The notes below the pieces were generated by a model that worked only from the letters and a program-made list of their open reading frames with translations, was not told the DNA's origin and searched no databases. Of a stretch of DNA of 64,000 nt, positions 33,472 through 42,580 are shown in pieces. Position numbers and translations under genes: made by a program. The stretch's first letter is position 1. Every line of letters starts with the position of its first letter. The stretch is from Nostoc cf. commune SO-36. GTDB taxonomy: Bacteria > Cyanobacteriota > Cyanobacteriia > Cyanobacteriales > Nostocaceae. The DNA lies in assembly GCF_023734775.1 (NCBI RefSeq), contig NZ_AP025734.1, positions 164,653 through 228,652 on the forward strand, given 5' to 3'.

Positions 33472-36168
33472 TTAGGTTTTTAACGTTTCAACCACCTTAT
33501 CCACGAGTTCCATTGGCTCAATTGGCTTGGCAATAAAAAGTTGAAACCCTGCTTTTAAAATACGTTGCTCATTTTTGGCTCCAGCAAAAGCAGTGAGAGC
33601 GATCGCCGGAATTTGTCCCCCTTCCTCCATAGTGCGGGAGCGAACCTGACGAATCAAGGTAAAGCCATCCTCATCTGGCATACTGATATCACTAATCAGT
33701 AGAGTGGGCAATCGCTGTTCTAAAAGTGCCAATGCTTCTTTTACTGATGCTGCCACTAATACATCTGCCCCAGCGCTCTGAAGAACAGTCTGCATTAACA
33801 TCCGAGCATCTGCATCGTCATCCACAACCAGAATGCACAAATTCTGCAACTGGGCAATTTCCTTATTGCCATGCAGCAATTCTCCTACTACTTTATCATT
33901 GCTTAACTGCCCTCTCATTGTCACGATAGGTAGCCTCACCGTGAAGGTCGAACCCTTGCCGAATCCCGCACTGGCTGCTGTGATATTGCCATTGTGAAGT
34001 TCTACAATTGTTAGAGCGATCGCAAGTCCTAACCCTAATCCACCAGCAGAACGAGTAGTGGAAGCGTCACGCTGACTAAACCGTTCAAAGACGAATGGTA
34101 TAAATTCTGCTTCTATGCCCCTCCCTCTATCAATAACAGTAATCTGAGCCTGAGACTCAACTTCCTCCAACCTGACCTCTACACTTTCATTCTTGGAACT
34201 AAACTTAATTGCATTTGAAAGCAAATTCCAAACCACTTGTTGTAAACGAATGGCATCACCTAAAACGTTGGACACAGCAGCATCAAGATATAACTGAATT
34301 TGAATGCCTTTTGTTTCGGCTGACAATCGAATAGTATCTGCTGCTGACCGAATTACACTTGCTAGGTCAACAGGTTCGATTTCCAAATTCATCTCGCCCT
34401 TCTGCATCCTAGCCAAATCCAACAAATCGTCAATTAAGCGAACTTGCAGACGGGCATTCCGCTCAATCGTTTCCAGTCCCTCAATTTTCAGTGCTTCATC
34501 CATCTCAGATTCAGTTAGCAATAGTTGCGCCCAGCCGTGGAGATTATGCATGGGAGTACGTAACTCATGAGACAAGACAGCGACGAATTCATCCTTTACT
34601 CGATTTATTTCTGCCAGTTCCTCAGTCTTTTGTCTCAGTTCTTCCTCAACACGCTTTTGTTCAGTGATATCAATGCCGATTAAAAATGCGGCTTTGTTCT
34701 GGTCATATTTTTGAGCCACAATTAAATAACTACGATCTGCGCTTATGGATTTCAACTCATATAGTGCTTCAGATTCATCTCCAGCAAAGAAATTTTGCAC
34801 GAACTCACGAAACCCATTACCACTAGCTAAGAAACCAATATCCTGACCAACAAAAGCTTCGGGAGACAAATTAAAACTATCAGCTAAGTGCTTGTTGACA
34901 CCTAGATAGCCCAAATCGGAACTGACCCAAGATACAATTCCAGGTACAGCCTCCAGTACAGTCTGCAACTGATCTCTAGCAGCTTGCAGTTTTTTTTCTG
35001 CCTGGTTGCGCTGGGTAATATCTAGAAATATACTTACACACCCCCGCACTTTTCCATCTTCATCAAATAAAGGGGTAGCATACTGCGAAAGGTTAATTCT
35101 CACACCATCATTACGAACCACCTCAATCTCAGAATCCAGTATTTCCACACCATGAGTGGTAACATATTGCATAGCCAGTTCTTCTGGAGCTAGTTCTCTG
35201 CCTGACTGGTAAACTTTAAAGTTAGTTGGACGTTCATCATTAGGAGCGCTGAGAGAGGCATTTGCGTCAACAGGTATGCCCAGCAGTTTGGCAAGAGCCG
35301 GGTTAGCTCGAATAGTTCGGCATTCTGGATCTTCTGCAATACCAATGCCAGTTGGAATCACCTCTAACAAAGTTTGTAGTTCTTTAACTCGCCGATTTAA
35401 AGCTTGGTTTAGCTTGATAATTTTTGCTTCTGCTTGTTTGCGGTTCGTGACATTTTGGAAGATTGCTAAACCCGTCATAATTTTGCTATTTTCATCTTTG
35501 ACTGGAAAAGTTTGTATTAAATAAACTTGATTGTTATAAGGAATTTCAATACACATTGGAGTACCCTGTAAGGTACTACGGTAAGCTGGTTCTATCAGAT
35601 CGTAAGTCTCAGGGAGAACAGTTTCGTGCAGTATTTTACCTTGGAACTCTTCTTTCGGTAAACCAAAGATTTGCAGTTCTGTACCCTCAGCACCCATAAA
35701 GCGCATATCTCGATCAAAGAGAAAAACTACTCCATTGGGTAGATTTTGGGTTAATGTTCGGTATAGTTCTTCACCTTTACGGAGTGAACGCTGACTCTGT
35801 AATAAATCTTTTAGATTGATTTGGGCTTCTGTTTTATCAGTATCTGACTGGTGTTTGCTCGACTGGAAGTTAGCAGTTAGCGCAGTAATTAATAGACCCT
35901 CGATAACAAATAATACAAATTCCAGATTATCGAGAGTAGAAGATGGGTCTGTAAAAAAGTAATGACTAGCTAAAGCAGCCAAAAACACTGATATCAATCC
36001 TGAAATGATGCTACCGTACCAAGTACTTATAGAGATAGCAATTAGCCATAAACTGAAATAACTTGTGATTCCAGTTAGATGCTCTAGTCCCAACTTGACT
36101 AGCAAGGTTACTCCCACACTGAAAAATGCAATCCTGTAGCGCAGGTATTTTTGTTTGATCAATAACAT
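33472..36168 (-). CDS. Hybrid sensor histidine kinase with PAS domains and receiver, 898 aa
   Basis: N-terminal membrane part of four helices (~10-110, KdpD/DUF4118-like: ISISTWYGSIISGLISVFLA). Three PAS domains follow (~135-250 starting ELYRTLTQNLPNGVVF; ~270-390; ~400-515), then HisKA with the phosphorylated His in SHELRTPMHNLHGW (~540), HATPase with N-box LSNAIKF and G boxes DRGRGI and GGLGLGLAIA (~590-760), and a receiver (~785-898) with acidic LVVDDD, phospho-Asp in LISDISMPDEDGF and Lys in FIAKPIE. It should sense a membrane or cytosolic cue and pass phosphate to its own receiver and then an unknown partner. No response regulator lies next to it. It stands alone and looks intact. Confidence 0.9.
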   Translation of the reverse strand: MLLIKQKYLRYRIAFFSVGVTLLVKLGLEHLTGITSYFSLWLIAISISTWYGSIISGLISVFLAALASHYFFTDPSSTLDNLEFVLFVIEGLLITALTANFQSSKHQSDTDKTEAQINLKDLLQSQRSLRKGEELYRTLTQNLPNGVVFLFDRDMRFMGAEGTELQIFGLPKEEFQGKILHETVLPETYDLIEPAYRSTLQGTPMCIEIPYNNQVYLIQTFPVKDENSKIMTGLAIFQNVTNRKQAEAKIIKLNQALNRRVKELQTLLEVIPTGIGIAEDPECRTIRANPALAKLLGIPVDANASLSAPNDERPTNFKVYQSGRELAPEELAMQYVTTHGVEILDSEIEVVRNDGVRINLSQYATPLFDEDGKVRGCVSIFLDITQRNQAEKKLQAARDQLQTVLEAVPGIVSWVSSDLGYLGVNKHLADSFNLSPEAFVGQDIGFLASGNGFREFVQNFFAGDESEALYELKSISADRSYLIVAQKYDQNKAAFLIGIDITEQKRVEEELRQKTEELAEINRVKDEFVAVLSHELRTPMHNLHGWAQLLLTESEMDEALKIEGLETIERNARLQVRLIDDLLDLARMQKGEMNLEIEPVDLASVIRSAADTIRLSAETKGIQIQLYLDAAVSNVLGDAIRLQQVVWNLLSNAIKFSSKNESVEVRLEEVESQAQITVIDRGRGIEAEFIPFVFERFSQRDASTTRSAGGLGLGLAIALTIVELHNGNITAASAGFGKGSTFTVRLPIVTMRGQLSNDKVVGELLHGNKEIAQLQNLCILVVDDDADARMLMQTVLQSAGADVLVAASVKEALALLEQRLPTLLISDISMPDEDGFTLIRQVRSRTMEEGGQIPAIALTAFAGAKNEQRILKAGFQLFIAKPIEPMELVDKVVETLKT

Positions 36169-36206
36169 AGAAATGGGAGCAACGCTCCAAAGTGAGGCCG
36201 GATAAA

Positions 36207-36243
36207 AAACGAGCGATGTCTACGGCGGGCCACGCCTACGCTA
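36207..36243. repeat. Small dispersed repeat upstream of the kinase
   Basis: GAGCGATGTCTACGGCGGGC followed by CACGCCTACGCT resembles the segment at 49341-49374 (GCGATGTCTGCGACGGGCTA then CGCCTACG). It lies ~40 bp upstream of the kinase start. Confidence 0.6.
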
Positions 36244-36532
36244 AAAACTATTTTCAGTGTAACAAATATTTGGTATATTTAAATACGTACTAATGCGTAG
36301 TGGAGTCTAATGTATGGTGACATGCGCGAAAATTTGTAATGACAAGAATTCAAGTAGGATTTCCGAGTAGCAATAATTTTAAGATTGAAGATGTTTACCT
36401 TCATCGAAAAATATATATGTGCAACTCCAGATTTAACTAAATCATCTGAATGTTAAAAAAGTTTCAATATATTGATTTCTGATGATGCCGAATGGCAGAA
36501 GTGTTGAATGTTAAGAAAAACCCGATAAAAAT
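36244..36532. other. Intergenic stretch upstream of the kinase
   Basis: AT-rich, no coding frame or clear repeat seen. It should contain the kinase promoter on the minus strand and borders the IS4-type element on the right. Confidence 0.35.
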
Positions 36533-37620
36533 AGCCCAAAATTAACATATTTTGGGCTAACTATTAAAATATTTTGATTTCACAGTGATTATAAATTCAT
36601 TTCCCAAAATTGTCAAATATATCCTGAAAGGACTGCCACAAAATGATTATCCAGTATTGAACAGTCGTCTGTTCTTTGAGTGCTGGCTCTCTTACGTCCT
36701 GGATAACAGCTTAACAAGTATGCGAGATTTATTTACAAGGCTAAACAATACAGGATTTGAGGTAGACATTTCTACTTTTTCTAAAGCAAATTTACATCGA
36801 AGCCAAAAACCATTTCAAGAAATTTACCAAAAATTAAATGAGTTAGTACAAAATAAAGTTCATAGAAAGTTACACGATAAATATGCGATTTGTCCAATTG
36901 ATTCAACAATTATTACTCTCACCAGTAAATTGTTATGGGTGCTAGGACATCATCAGGTAAAACTTTTTAGTTCTCTAAATTTAGCTACTGGAAGTCCATC
37001 AGATAACTTCATAAATTTTGGACATGACCATGATTATAAATTTGGTTCTAAAATGATGTCTAATCTACCGACAAATGCTCTTGGGGTAATGGATAGAGGT
37101 TTTGCTGGATTAAAATTTATCCAAGAATTAGTACAAGAAAACAAATATTTTGTTTTGCGGATAAAAAATAATTGGAAGTTAGAATTTGAGGAGCAAACTG
37201 GATTAATTAAAGTTGGTGCATCTGATAATGCTCAAGCCTATAGGGTGATTAATTTTTGTGATTTAGAAACGAAAGCTGAGTAACGATAAGGTAACTAATT
37301 TACCAGCATCAGGAGAGGCTGCCGTTAGTGATAATGAAATCAGAGATATTTATCGATTACGTTGGGGAGTTGAATTGTTGTGGAAGTTTTTAAAGATGCA
37401 CTTAAAACTTGACAAGTTAATTACCAAAAATGTTAATGGTATCACTATACAAATTTACGTTAGTTTAATAGCTTATCTAATTTTACAGTTATTATCTATC
37501 CAACAACAATGGGGACATACACTATTAGATAAATTCCGCTATTTACAATCTTGTATGTGTCAGAAAATCAGTTATGTTCATTGGTTTGAGGAGATGATGT
37601 CATGTTGACTATTTTAGGCT
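36533..37620 (+). mobile_element. Decayed IS4-type insertion sequence, ~1.09 kb
   Basis: The left end AGCCCAAAATTAACAT (36533) and the right end (reverse complement AGCCTAAAATAGTCAACAT, ending 37620) are imperfect inverted repeats around one transposase gene, which is frameshifted. No clear target duplication was seen. It lies directly upstream of the helicase gene and may have replaced its promoter. Confidence 0.65.
36585..37608 (+). pseudogene. IS4-family transposase, frameshifted
   Basis: The first part (36585-37283, 232 codons) has a helical N-terminus and the catalytic Asp region YAICPIDSTIITL, then GVMDRGFAGLKFI with the second Asp. The frame is lost at ...DLETKAE (stop 37281-37283). 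The rest continues in another frame as VTNLPASGEAAVSDNEIRDI then YRLRWGVELLWKFLKMHLKL, containing the Y-R-x-W-x-(I)E-x-x-W-x-x-x-K signature with the catalytic Glu, and stops at 37608. Ten bases stand where nine are expected (TAACGATAAG), so it has an insertion plus point changes. It cannot make active transposase. Confidence 0.8.
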
Positions 37621-37720
37621 TAAGAGAGTTAGTGTAACTAGATATGTAAAGTTTTGTATCAGGTTTCAACATTTCTGGCCGAATGGATATAGAAACATAT
37701 TCCTCAAACCAGAAGGAGTA

Positions 37721-39169
37721 TTGTTTTTCAAAGAAGTAAAACCAACAGCTATCGCTGCATTGAGTGGATCAATTAATGGAATTAGCGAAGCGATGATGAT
37801 CCAAACACTTCCTACTTTCGCTGCAACAGGTTCTTTTCCATTTCAACTCACCCAGCAGCAGCAAAAAGCTTTAGATGCAATGTGGACATTTATACAGCCA
37901 ACCGTGATGGCTGCTTTATTTCTGCTGGTTGGCTATGCCGGAACTGGCAAGTCAACTATTGTTTTCCAACTAGTTAAAGTTCTTGTTGCTACGGGTAAGC
38001 GAGTTGTACTGACTGCACCCACTAATAAAGCTGTAGGCGTGCTGCAACGCATGGCGGCAGAAAATGGCGTAACTGGCGTAGAATTCTTCACCATTCACCA
38101 GTTGTTAGGACTGGGTATGGTAACTAGAGGTAAAGAGAAAGTACTTGACCAAACTGGCCCTTCTTACATCAATCTATTTGATGTTGTCTTTATTGATGAA
38201 TGTTCCATGATTGGCAAACAACTCTGGCGCTGGATTGAGGATGTTGCTAACCAATCATCCACCTGGACAAAAATCAAAATTATTCTCATGGGCGATCCAG
38301 CACAGTTAAATCCAGTTAATGAAGAAAAATCCTCTAGTTTTCAAGTGCCAGATAAAGCAGTATTGACTCAAGTTGTGCGTCAGGGAACTGGTAGTCCTTT
38401 GTTAGAGTTTGTCACTGCTTCTCGCTATGCAGTCACCAAGAGCAAGTTTCCTTTTGAGCCTTATGCTAAATATCTCCCTGATAAAAGTAATGGGGCATTG
38501 ATGGTTAAACGTCAAACTTTGCTGCGTTATGCCTGCAAAAAGATGTCTAAAGAATTTGCTCAAAACCCAGATTGTTTCCGAATTTTGTCCTGGACTAATA
38601 CTCAAGTTGACTTTTACAATCAGCAGATTCGTACACATTTATATGGTGAAAATATCAATCGGTTTATTCCAGGAGAGAGATTAATCACCAGAGATCCTGT
38701 GATGGCTCCCGATGGTAAAACTACGATTCTTTCTACATCTACAGAGTTTACTGTTTTAGATGTCTTTGGGGATCGTTACAACAATTATGATACTTGGAGG
38801 TTAAAGGTAGAGACAGATGAAGGGATTGTGCGTCAAATCTATGTTTTGCATGAAGATGAACAAAAACAATTTGACCAAGAAACCAAACGCTTACTCAAAA
38901 GTGCCAAGCGTAATCCCTTTCTATGGAAGCAGTACTACAAACATTTAGAGCAGTTTGCAAACCTCAGAAACTGCTTTGCATTAACTGTTCACAATAGTCA
39001 AGGTAGCACTTTCTTAGAAGCGGGTATTGATGGTCAAGATTTGAGTAAGCGACTTTATCCAGAACGAGGAGATGACAGTAAGGCAGTACTGGCAAAGATT
39101 AGAGAGTTTAATCGTTTGTACTATGTTTCTAGCTCACGGGCCAGACAACGGATATTAGTTATCAGGTGA
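37721..39169 (+). CDS. RecD2/Dda-like superfamily 1B DNA helicase, 482 aa
   Basis: A 5'-3' DNA helicase by motifs: Walker A VGYAGTGKSTIVFQLVK (~66-80), PTNKAVGVLQ (Ia), FIDECSMIGKQLW (Walker B/II), LMGDPAQLNPV (III), and the C-terminal UvrD-like box ALTVHNSQGSTF plus YYVSSSRARQR (V/VI). It opens the DNA-metabolism block and may unwind DNA during plasmid replication or transfer. The start is uncertain: TTG 37721 has AAGGAG very close upstream; ATG 37793 or 37796 would drop 24-25 poorly conserved residues and may be the real start. The upstream IS4-type element ends 100 bp before. A hairpin follows the stop. Confidence 0.85.
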   Translation: MFFKEVKPTAIAALSGSINGISEAMMIQTLPTFAATGSFPFQLTQQQQKALDAMWTFIQPTVMAALFLLVGYAGTGKSTIVFQLVKVLVATGKRVVLTAPTNKAVGVLQRMAAENGVTGVEFFTIHQLLGLGMVTRGKEKVLDQTGPSYINLFDVVFIDECSMIGKQLWRWIEDVANQSSTWTKIKIILMGDPAQLNPVNEEKSSSFQVPDKAVLTQVVRQGTGSPLLEFVTASRYAVTKSKFPFEPYAKYLPDKSNGALMVKRQTLLRYACKKMSKEFAQNPDCFRILSWTNTQVDFYNQQIRTHLYGENINRFIPGERLITRDPVMAPDGKTTILSTSTEFTVLDVFGDRYNNYDTWRLKVETDEGIVRQIYVLHEDEQKQFDQETKRLLKSAKRNPFLWKQYYKHLEQFANLRNCFALTVHNSQGSTFLEAGIDGQDLSKRLYPERGDDSKAVLAKIREFNRLYYVSSSRARQRILVIR

Positions 39170-39223
39170 TGATTGTATATAGCAATCTCGACACAAAATT
39201 CCGATTAATCATTCGTGAATAAT

Positions 39224-39258
39224 GAGAACCCTGATTCATTAGATAAATCGGGGTTCTC
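39224..39258 (+). terminator. Hairpin terminator after the helicase gene
   Basis: GAGAACCCTGAT, eleven bases, ATCGGGGTTCTC: a 12-bp stem with one mismatch, 55 bp after the helicase stop. The tract after it is only weakly T-rich. Confidence 0.5.
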
Positions 39259-39451
39259 TGCCTTGTGATTTTCACAAATCAAATAGGGTATCGGTAGAGC
39301 CATTATTTTTAAAATTACAATCAAATTTATTTGTATTCAGTAAGCAATTAAATGATTTGTATGAATAAGATTCTAGCCGGACTTAGTGGCTATAAGGTAA
39401 AGCTTACGCTTTATTTCACTGAGGTAAAAAACATTATTATTCCTAGTAAAT

Positions 39452-40531
39452 GTGGTACAAGCAGTGATTACCAATTCAACCGAAACCTTTCTAAAAGACG
39501 CTGTTGTTGAAAGATATAATCTCTCTAAGCTGAATAAAACTCGCATCCGTTTCAAGATTCAGTTAAAGAAGACAACTAAGAGTAATGCTCCAAAATGGAA
39601 AGATGTTCTCAAATATTCTCAAGAAGATGAACAAGAATCTGACTTAGTTAAGGTCACAACCTCAGAAGTTGGTTTAAAGGGCATCAAAGTCTTTAAAGCT
39701 TTAGACGAAGCAGCGAGCCAATTAAGGCAAGAAATTACTTCAGTCCAAGAATGGATGAATTATGACAATGGTGATTGGATTTGTCCCATAGACTTAGCGC
39801 CCTTGGTCTGGAATCAACTAATCGAAATTCGAGATAACATTGCACCTGTTTTACGCACTCAACTGAAAGAAGAGTATGAAAAGGGGTACACAGACTATCA
39901 AGAACGTATTGATAAATTTCTTTCACTCAATGCTTGGCAGTTATCTGTAGAACAACAACAAGAAGTTAAGCAGAACCTAGTAAAAGCTTTTCCCTGTTTA
40001 GAGGAACTAGAGGACTATTTGCAAGTAGTAATTGGTCGTCCTGTCATTATTCCCGCCATCAGTGAACAACTGTCAGAGAAACAAGCTGAATGCTTAGGGC
40101 AAATAACTCGCTTTATCGAGCAGTATGACAGGAATTTAGAACAAACACTGAGGGAATCAGCGATCGCTCTCGGCGAACAACTAGCAGCCCAGTTGCTCGA
40201 AGATTTGAGCAACTGGGAACCAGGACGCAAGCCAGTCAACTTCAAGAAAAAGATGGAACGTCATTTCAAGAAAGTCCAAATGCTTTTGGCTAACGCCAGT
40301 TTTGAAGCAGGTAGCAGCCTTGGACAAATGATGACTCATCTAGAAAATGTTCTCGAAAACGCTTCTGTGGATGCCAAAAAGCTCGATTCACAAGGGCGTT
40401 CTCAGTTACAGAAAAAAATGGACGAAATTTGCTCCAAGCTTCTGGATGAGCAACGCCATCTCCAACGATTAGCAACTGATGAAGGCATGGGATTAACCAG
40501 AGCTACAGCGATGTCTCTCAAACTTCGCTAG
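39452..40531 (+). CDS. Hypothetical coiled-coil protein, 359 aa
   Basis: I do not recognise it with certainty; size, helical content and place between a helicase and AAA+ genes recall DUF3150-type plasmid proteins. The N-terminus is small and beta-like (NKTRIRFKIQLKKT), the middle is helical, and the C-terminal third (~255-355) is a long amphipathic coiled coil (QMMTHLENVLENASVDAKKL; LQKKMDEICSKLLDEQRHLQ). Start GTG 39452; no strong ribosome site. Cytosolic. It may be a DNA-bound scaffold for the neighbouring AAA+ protein, which is inference from context only. Confidence 0.55.
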   Translation: MVQAVITNSTETFLKDAVVERYNLSKLNKTRIRFKIQLKKTTKSNAPKWKDVLKYSQEDEQESDLVKVTTSEVGLKGIKVFKALDEAASQLRQEITSVQEWMNYDNGDWICPIDLAPLVWNQLIEIRDNIAPVLRTQLKEEYEKGYTDYQERIDKFLSLNAWQLSVEQQQEVKQNLVKAFPCLEELEDYLQVVIGRPVIIPAISEQLSEKQAECLGQITRFIEQYDRNLEQTLRESAIALGEQLAAQLLEDLSNWEPGRKPVNFKKKMERHFKKVQMLLANASFEAGSSLGQMMTHLENVLENASVDAKKLDSQGRSQLQKKMDEICSKLLDEQRHLQRLATDEGMGLTRATAMSLKLR

Positions 40532-40577
40532 AAAAAACAATCAAGAACGTATCTGTATCGTCCTTGATCGAAAACGA

Positions 40578-40672
40578 GGTGTGAGCCACTGCGGTGGACG
40601 GGTTTCCCGGCATAAAGGAGCCAGCGCTGTGGGCGGGTTTCCCGACTTGAGGCGACTGGCGTCAAGTGGCGT
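40578..40672. repeat. Tandem Nostoc-type GC-rich repeats
   Basis: Two related units, GTGAGCCACTGCGGTGGACG then GGTTTCCCGG, and GGAGCCAGCGCTGTGGGCGG then GTTTCCCGAC, followed by GGCGACTGGCGTCAAGTGGC. Widespread repeat type in Nostocales intergenic DNA. It lies between the coiled-coil gene and the DUF1257 operon. Confidence 0.65.
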
Positions 40673-40809
40673 TGTAGAGCAAGACAATACACCCATACTT
40701 CCCAGGCTTGCTAGGCAATTAAGGGGGTAAGTGATACGTAGGGTTTTCCTTTGAGTTTATCACCACTGTTCGCATTAATTTACCAGTCCACAATATTTAG
40801 AGGTAGGAA

Positions 40810-41256
40810 ATGTCACATTTTTCAACTGTCACTACAAAGCTAACTAACCGTGAATGTTTAGTACAAGCTCTACAAAATTTGCAGCTTACCGTCCAAGTTT
40901 ATGAAAAACCACAATCGCTGAGAGGTTATTACGACGACTCCCAAGGACAAAGTGCTGAGATTGTTGTCCCTGGTCGTAGTTTAAGTGTTCGCGCAGATAT
41001 CGGGTTTAAGTGGGATCAAGAGGCAGGGGTGTATCAACTCATCCATGATGCCTATGAAACTGTACCTCGACTAGGAGAAAACTTCTTTTCTCACACCCTA
41101 GTGGAAGTCTACGGCAAGAACATGGTTCGCGCTAAAGCAGCCCAGTTACAAGAACATCTGGGAGAATGCACCATCACAGAAGAAACCAATGGTCAGGTAC
41201 ATACTCTGCGCCTTGCATTTTCAGCACACCAGCAAACTCAACAAGTTCGGAGATAA
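40810..41256 (+). CDS. DUF1257 (Ycf35-like) protein, 148 aa
   Basis: Starts MSHFSTVTTKLTNRECLVQA, the diagnostic opening of DUF1257, the family of plastid Ycf35. The next parts also fit: a beta hairpin around VYEKPQSLRGYYD, IGFKWDQEAGVYQLIHD, and a helix ALQNL. Function is unknown; chromosomal copies in cyanobacteria lie beside DUF2997 and are linked to the AAA+ protein Ycf46. It is the first gene of a tight operon with DUF2997 (3 bp apart). Ribosome site GAGGTAGGA. This plasmid-type copy is probably a paralogue of the chromosomal gene. Confidence 0.8.
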   Translation: MSHFSTVTTKLTNRECLVQALQNLQLTVQVYEKPQSLRGYYDDSQGQSAEIVVPGRSLSVRADIGFKWDQEAGVYQLIHDAYETVPRLGENFFSHTLVEVYGKNMVRAKAAQLQEHLGECTITEETNGQVHTLRLAFSAHQQTQQVRR

Positions 41257-41259
41257 TTT

Positions 41260-41466
41260 ATGGAACGGGCAATATTGATACATTTTGACACTGTTACAGG
41301 CGAAGTGAAAATAGAAGCCGAGGGATTTGAGGGTTTGTCATGTCTAGAAGCAACCCAACCCTTTGAGGAAGCTTTGGGTATAGTGCAAGGTGATCGCACT
41401 TACAAACCAGAATCTCAGCAACAGTTTCGTAGCACGATTACTCATCAACAACGACTGCACCAATAA
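41260..41466 (+). CDS. DUF2997 family protein, 68 aa
   Basis: A short protein with the DUF2997 pattern: a beta strand and turn (ILIHFDTVTGEVKIEAEGF), then G-x-S-C-x-x-A (GLSCLEATQPFEEALG) and a helix. It immediately follows DUF1257, the usual pairing in cyanobacteria. Function unknown; possibly a small binding partner of the DUF1257 protein. The C-terminal tail (KPESQQQFRSTITHQQ) is longer and polar. Confidence 0.75.
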   Translation: MERAILIHFDTVTGEVKIEAEGFEGLSCLEATQPFEEALGIVQGDRTYKPESQQQFRSTITHQQRLHQ

Positions 41467-41610
41467 ATGATGACAAGGGAGAGGGGGTAGACAACGGAGA
41501 AATATCTTCAATAATTCCCCCTGATCTTCCCTATCCTGCTTGTTCCTCACCTAAACAAACAATAAACATTCGATGGGGGAACGAGGAAAATCCCCCCGCA
41601 CAATTTTTCT

Positions 41611-41868
41611 ATGAGCGAACTACCTGAAGATTATCCGATGCTCCATATTTACCCCTCAAAAGGAGCGCGGCAACCAGTAATTCTCAAAGGAAATGCGGAG
41701 GGACTGTGCGCTTTAGTCAATGCCCTAATTTCCGCCATTGCTCATCCAAATTCTTCTGGAGTTGCTGAAGTGTTTAACGGCGATGCCGAAGTTTACGAAG
41801 TAGTCGTGCATCTTGTTACCACTCACGAAGAACTTTTTCCCTTACCCGATCAAAATTCGCAACAATGA
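41611..41868 (+). CDS. Hypothetical protein, 85 aa, of the AAA+ operon
   Basis: Starts MSELPEDYPMLHIYPSKGAR and continues VILKGNAEGLCALVNALISA, a small alpha/beta domain resembling short uncharacterised proteins with a P-M-L-H-I pattern. Its stop overlaps the start of the AAA+ N-terminal ORF by ATGA (41865-41868), so the two are translated together. A role as adaptor or regulator of the ATPase is a guess. Weak ribosome site. Confidence 0.55.
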   Translation: MSELPEDYPMLHIYPSKGARQPVILKGNAEGLCALVNALISAIAHPNSSGVAEVFNGDAEVYEVVVHLVTTHEELFPLPDQNSQQ

Positions 41869-42560
41869 AACTATCAAACCTGATTACTACCATTGACTCT
41901 CAAATACCCATCGTGGCAATAGATGTTCTGTCACCCGAAGAAGCCACTATCATTCAGTGGTTAACTACTGAAGTGATGGACAAACTTAATAGTCCTGTGT
42001 ACTTCTGGAATTTGGGAGTTTCCGGCTTGGAGCAATGTCTGATTGCTGACGACGGTGGACTGGTGTTCAAATCAGTCGAGACGTACAAAAAGCCTCATAA
42101 CATAGACCCTTTAATATATGTGTTCGAGTACATCAACAATTTCTGCGGTAATGGGGTTTTCATCCTGGGAGATGTTCACCCTTTTGTGGGTAAAAATTCC
42201 CTGCAATTAAGTTGGGAAATCCTCACCAGAGTCAAAAACTTGTACCATCGCCTCAAACCGACTGAAAAGCGAATTGTATTTTTAGGTCAAAACATTCAAC
42301 TGCACGAATCCCTGCTGAGACTAATTCCTTGCTGTGAAGTTCCTTTGCCCAGCATTGAGCAAATTCAAGACCACTTAGAATCATATTTGCTGTACTTGCA
42401 AGAATCTGCTAGTGAGCAAGAGGTACAATTTGCAGTATCTCTCACCACTGAAGATAAAGAAACCTTGGCAAGGGCAGCTTTAGGGCTAACCTTGGAGGAA
42501 ATTAGCGACTTTCTCCGGCTCACTGTTAAAGAGCGAACGTACAGTCTAAAGGTATACTAA
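41865..42560 (+). CDS. Ycf46-like AAA+ protein, N-terminal part (frameshifted gene)
   Basis: In Ycf46-type ATPases a ~230-residue P-loop-like domain lacking its Walker motif precedes the AAA+ module. This ORF fits: YVFEYINNFCGNGVFILGDV, RIVFLGQNIQLHESL, then LARAALGLTLEEISDF. The frame is lost at ~42534; after LTVKE the sensible reading shifts by -1 into ANVQSKGILIDNTIIP and joins the AAA+ ORF. A single missing base explains it. The last ~8 codons (RTYSLKVY) are out-of-frame noise. As written, the ATPase is made in two pieces or not at all. Confidence 0.65.
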   Translation: MKLSNLITTIDSQIPIVAIDVLSPEEATIIQWLTTEVMDKLNSPVYFWNLGVSGLEQCLIADDGGLVFKSVETYKKPHNIDPLIYVFEYINNFCGNGVFILGDVHPFVGKNSLQLSWEILTRVKNLYHRLKPTEKRIVFLGQNIQLHESLLRLIPCCEVPLPSIEQIQDHLESYLLYLQESASEQEVQFAVSLTTEDKETLARAALGLTLEEISDFLRLTVKERTYSLKVY

Positions 42561-42580
42561 TTGATAATACAATTATTCCC

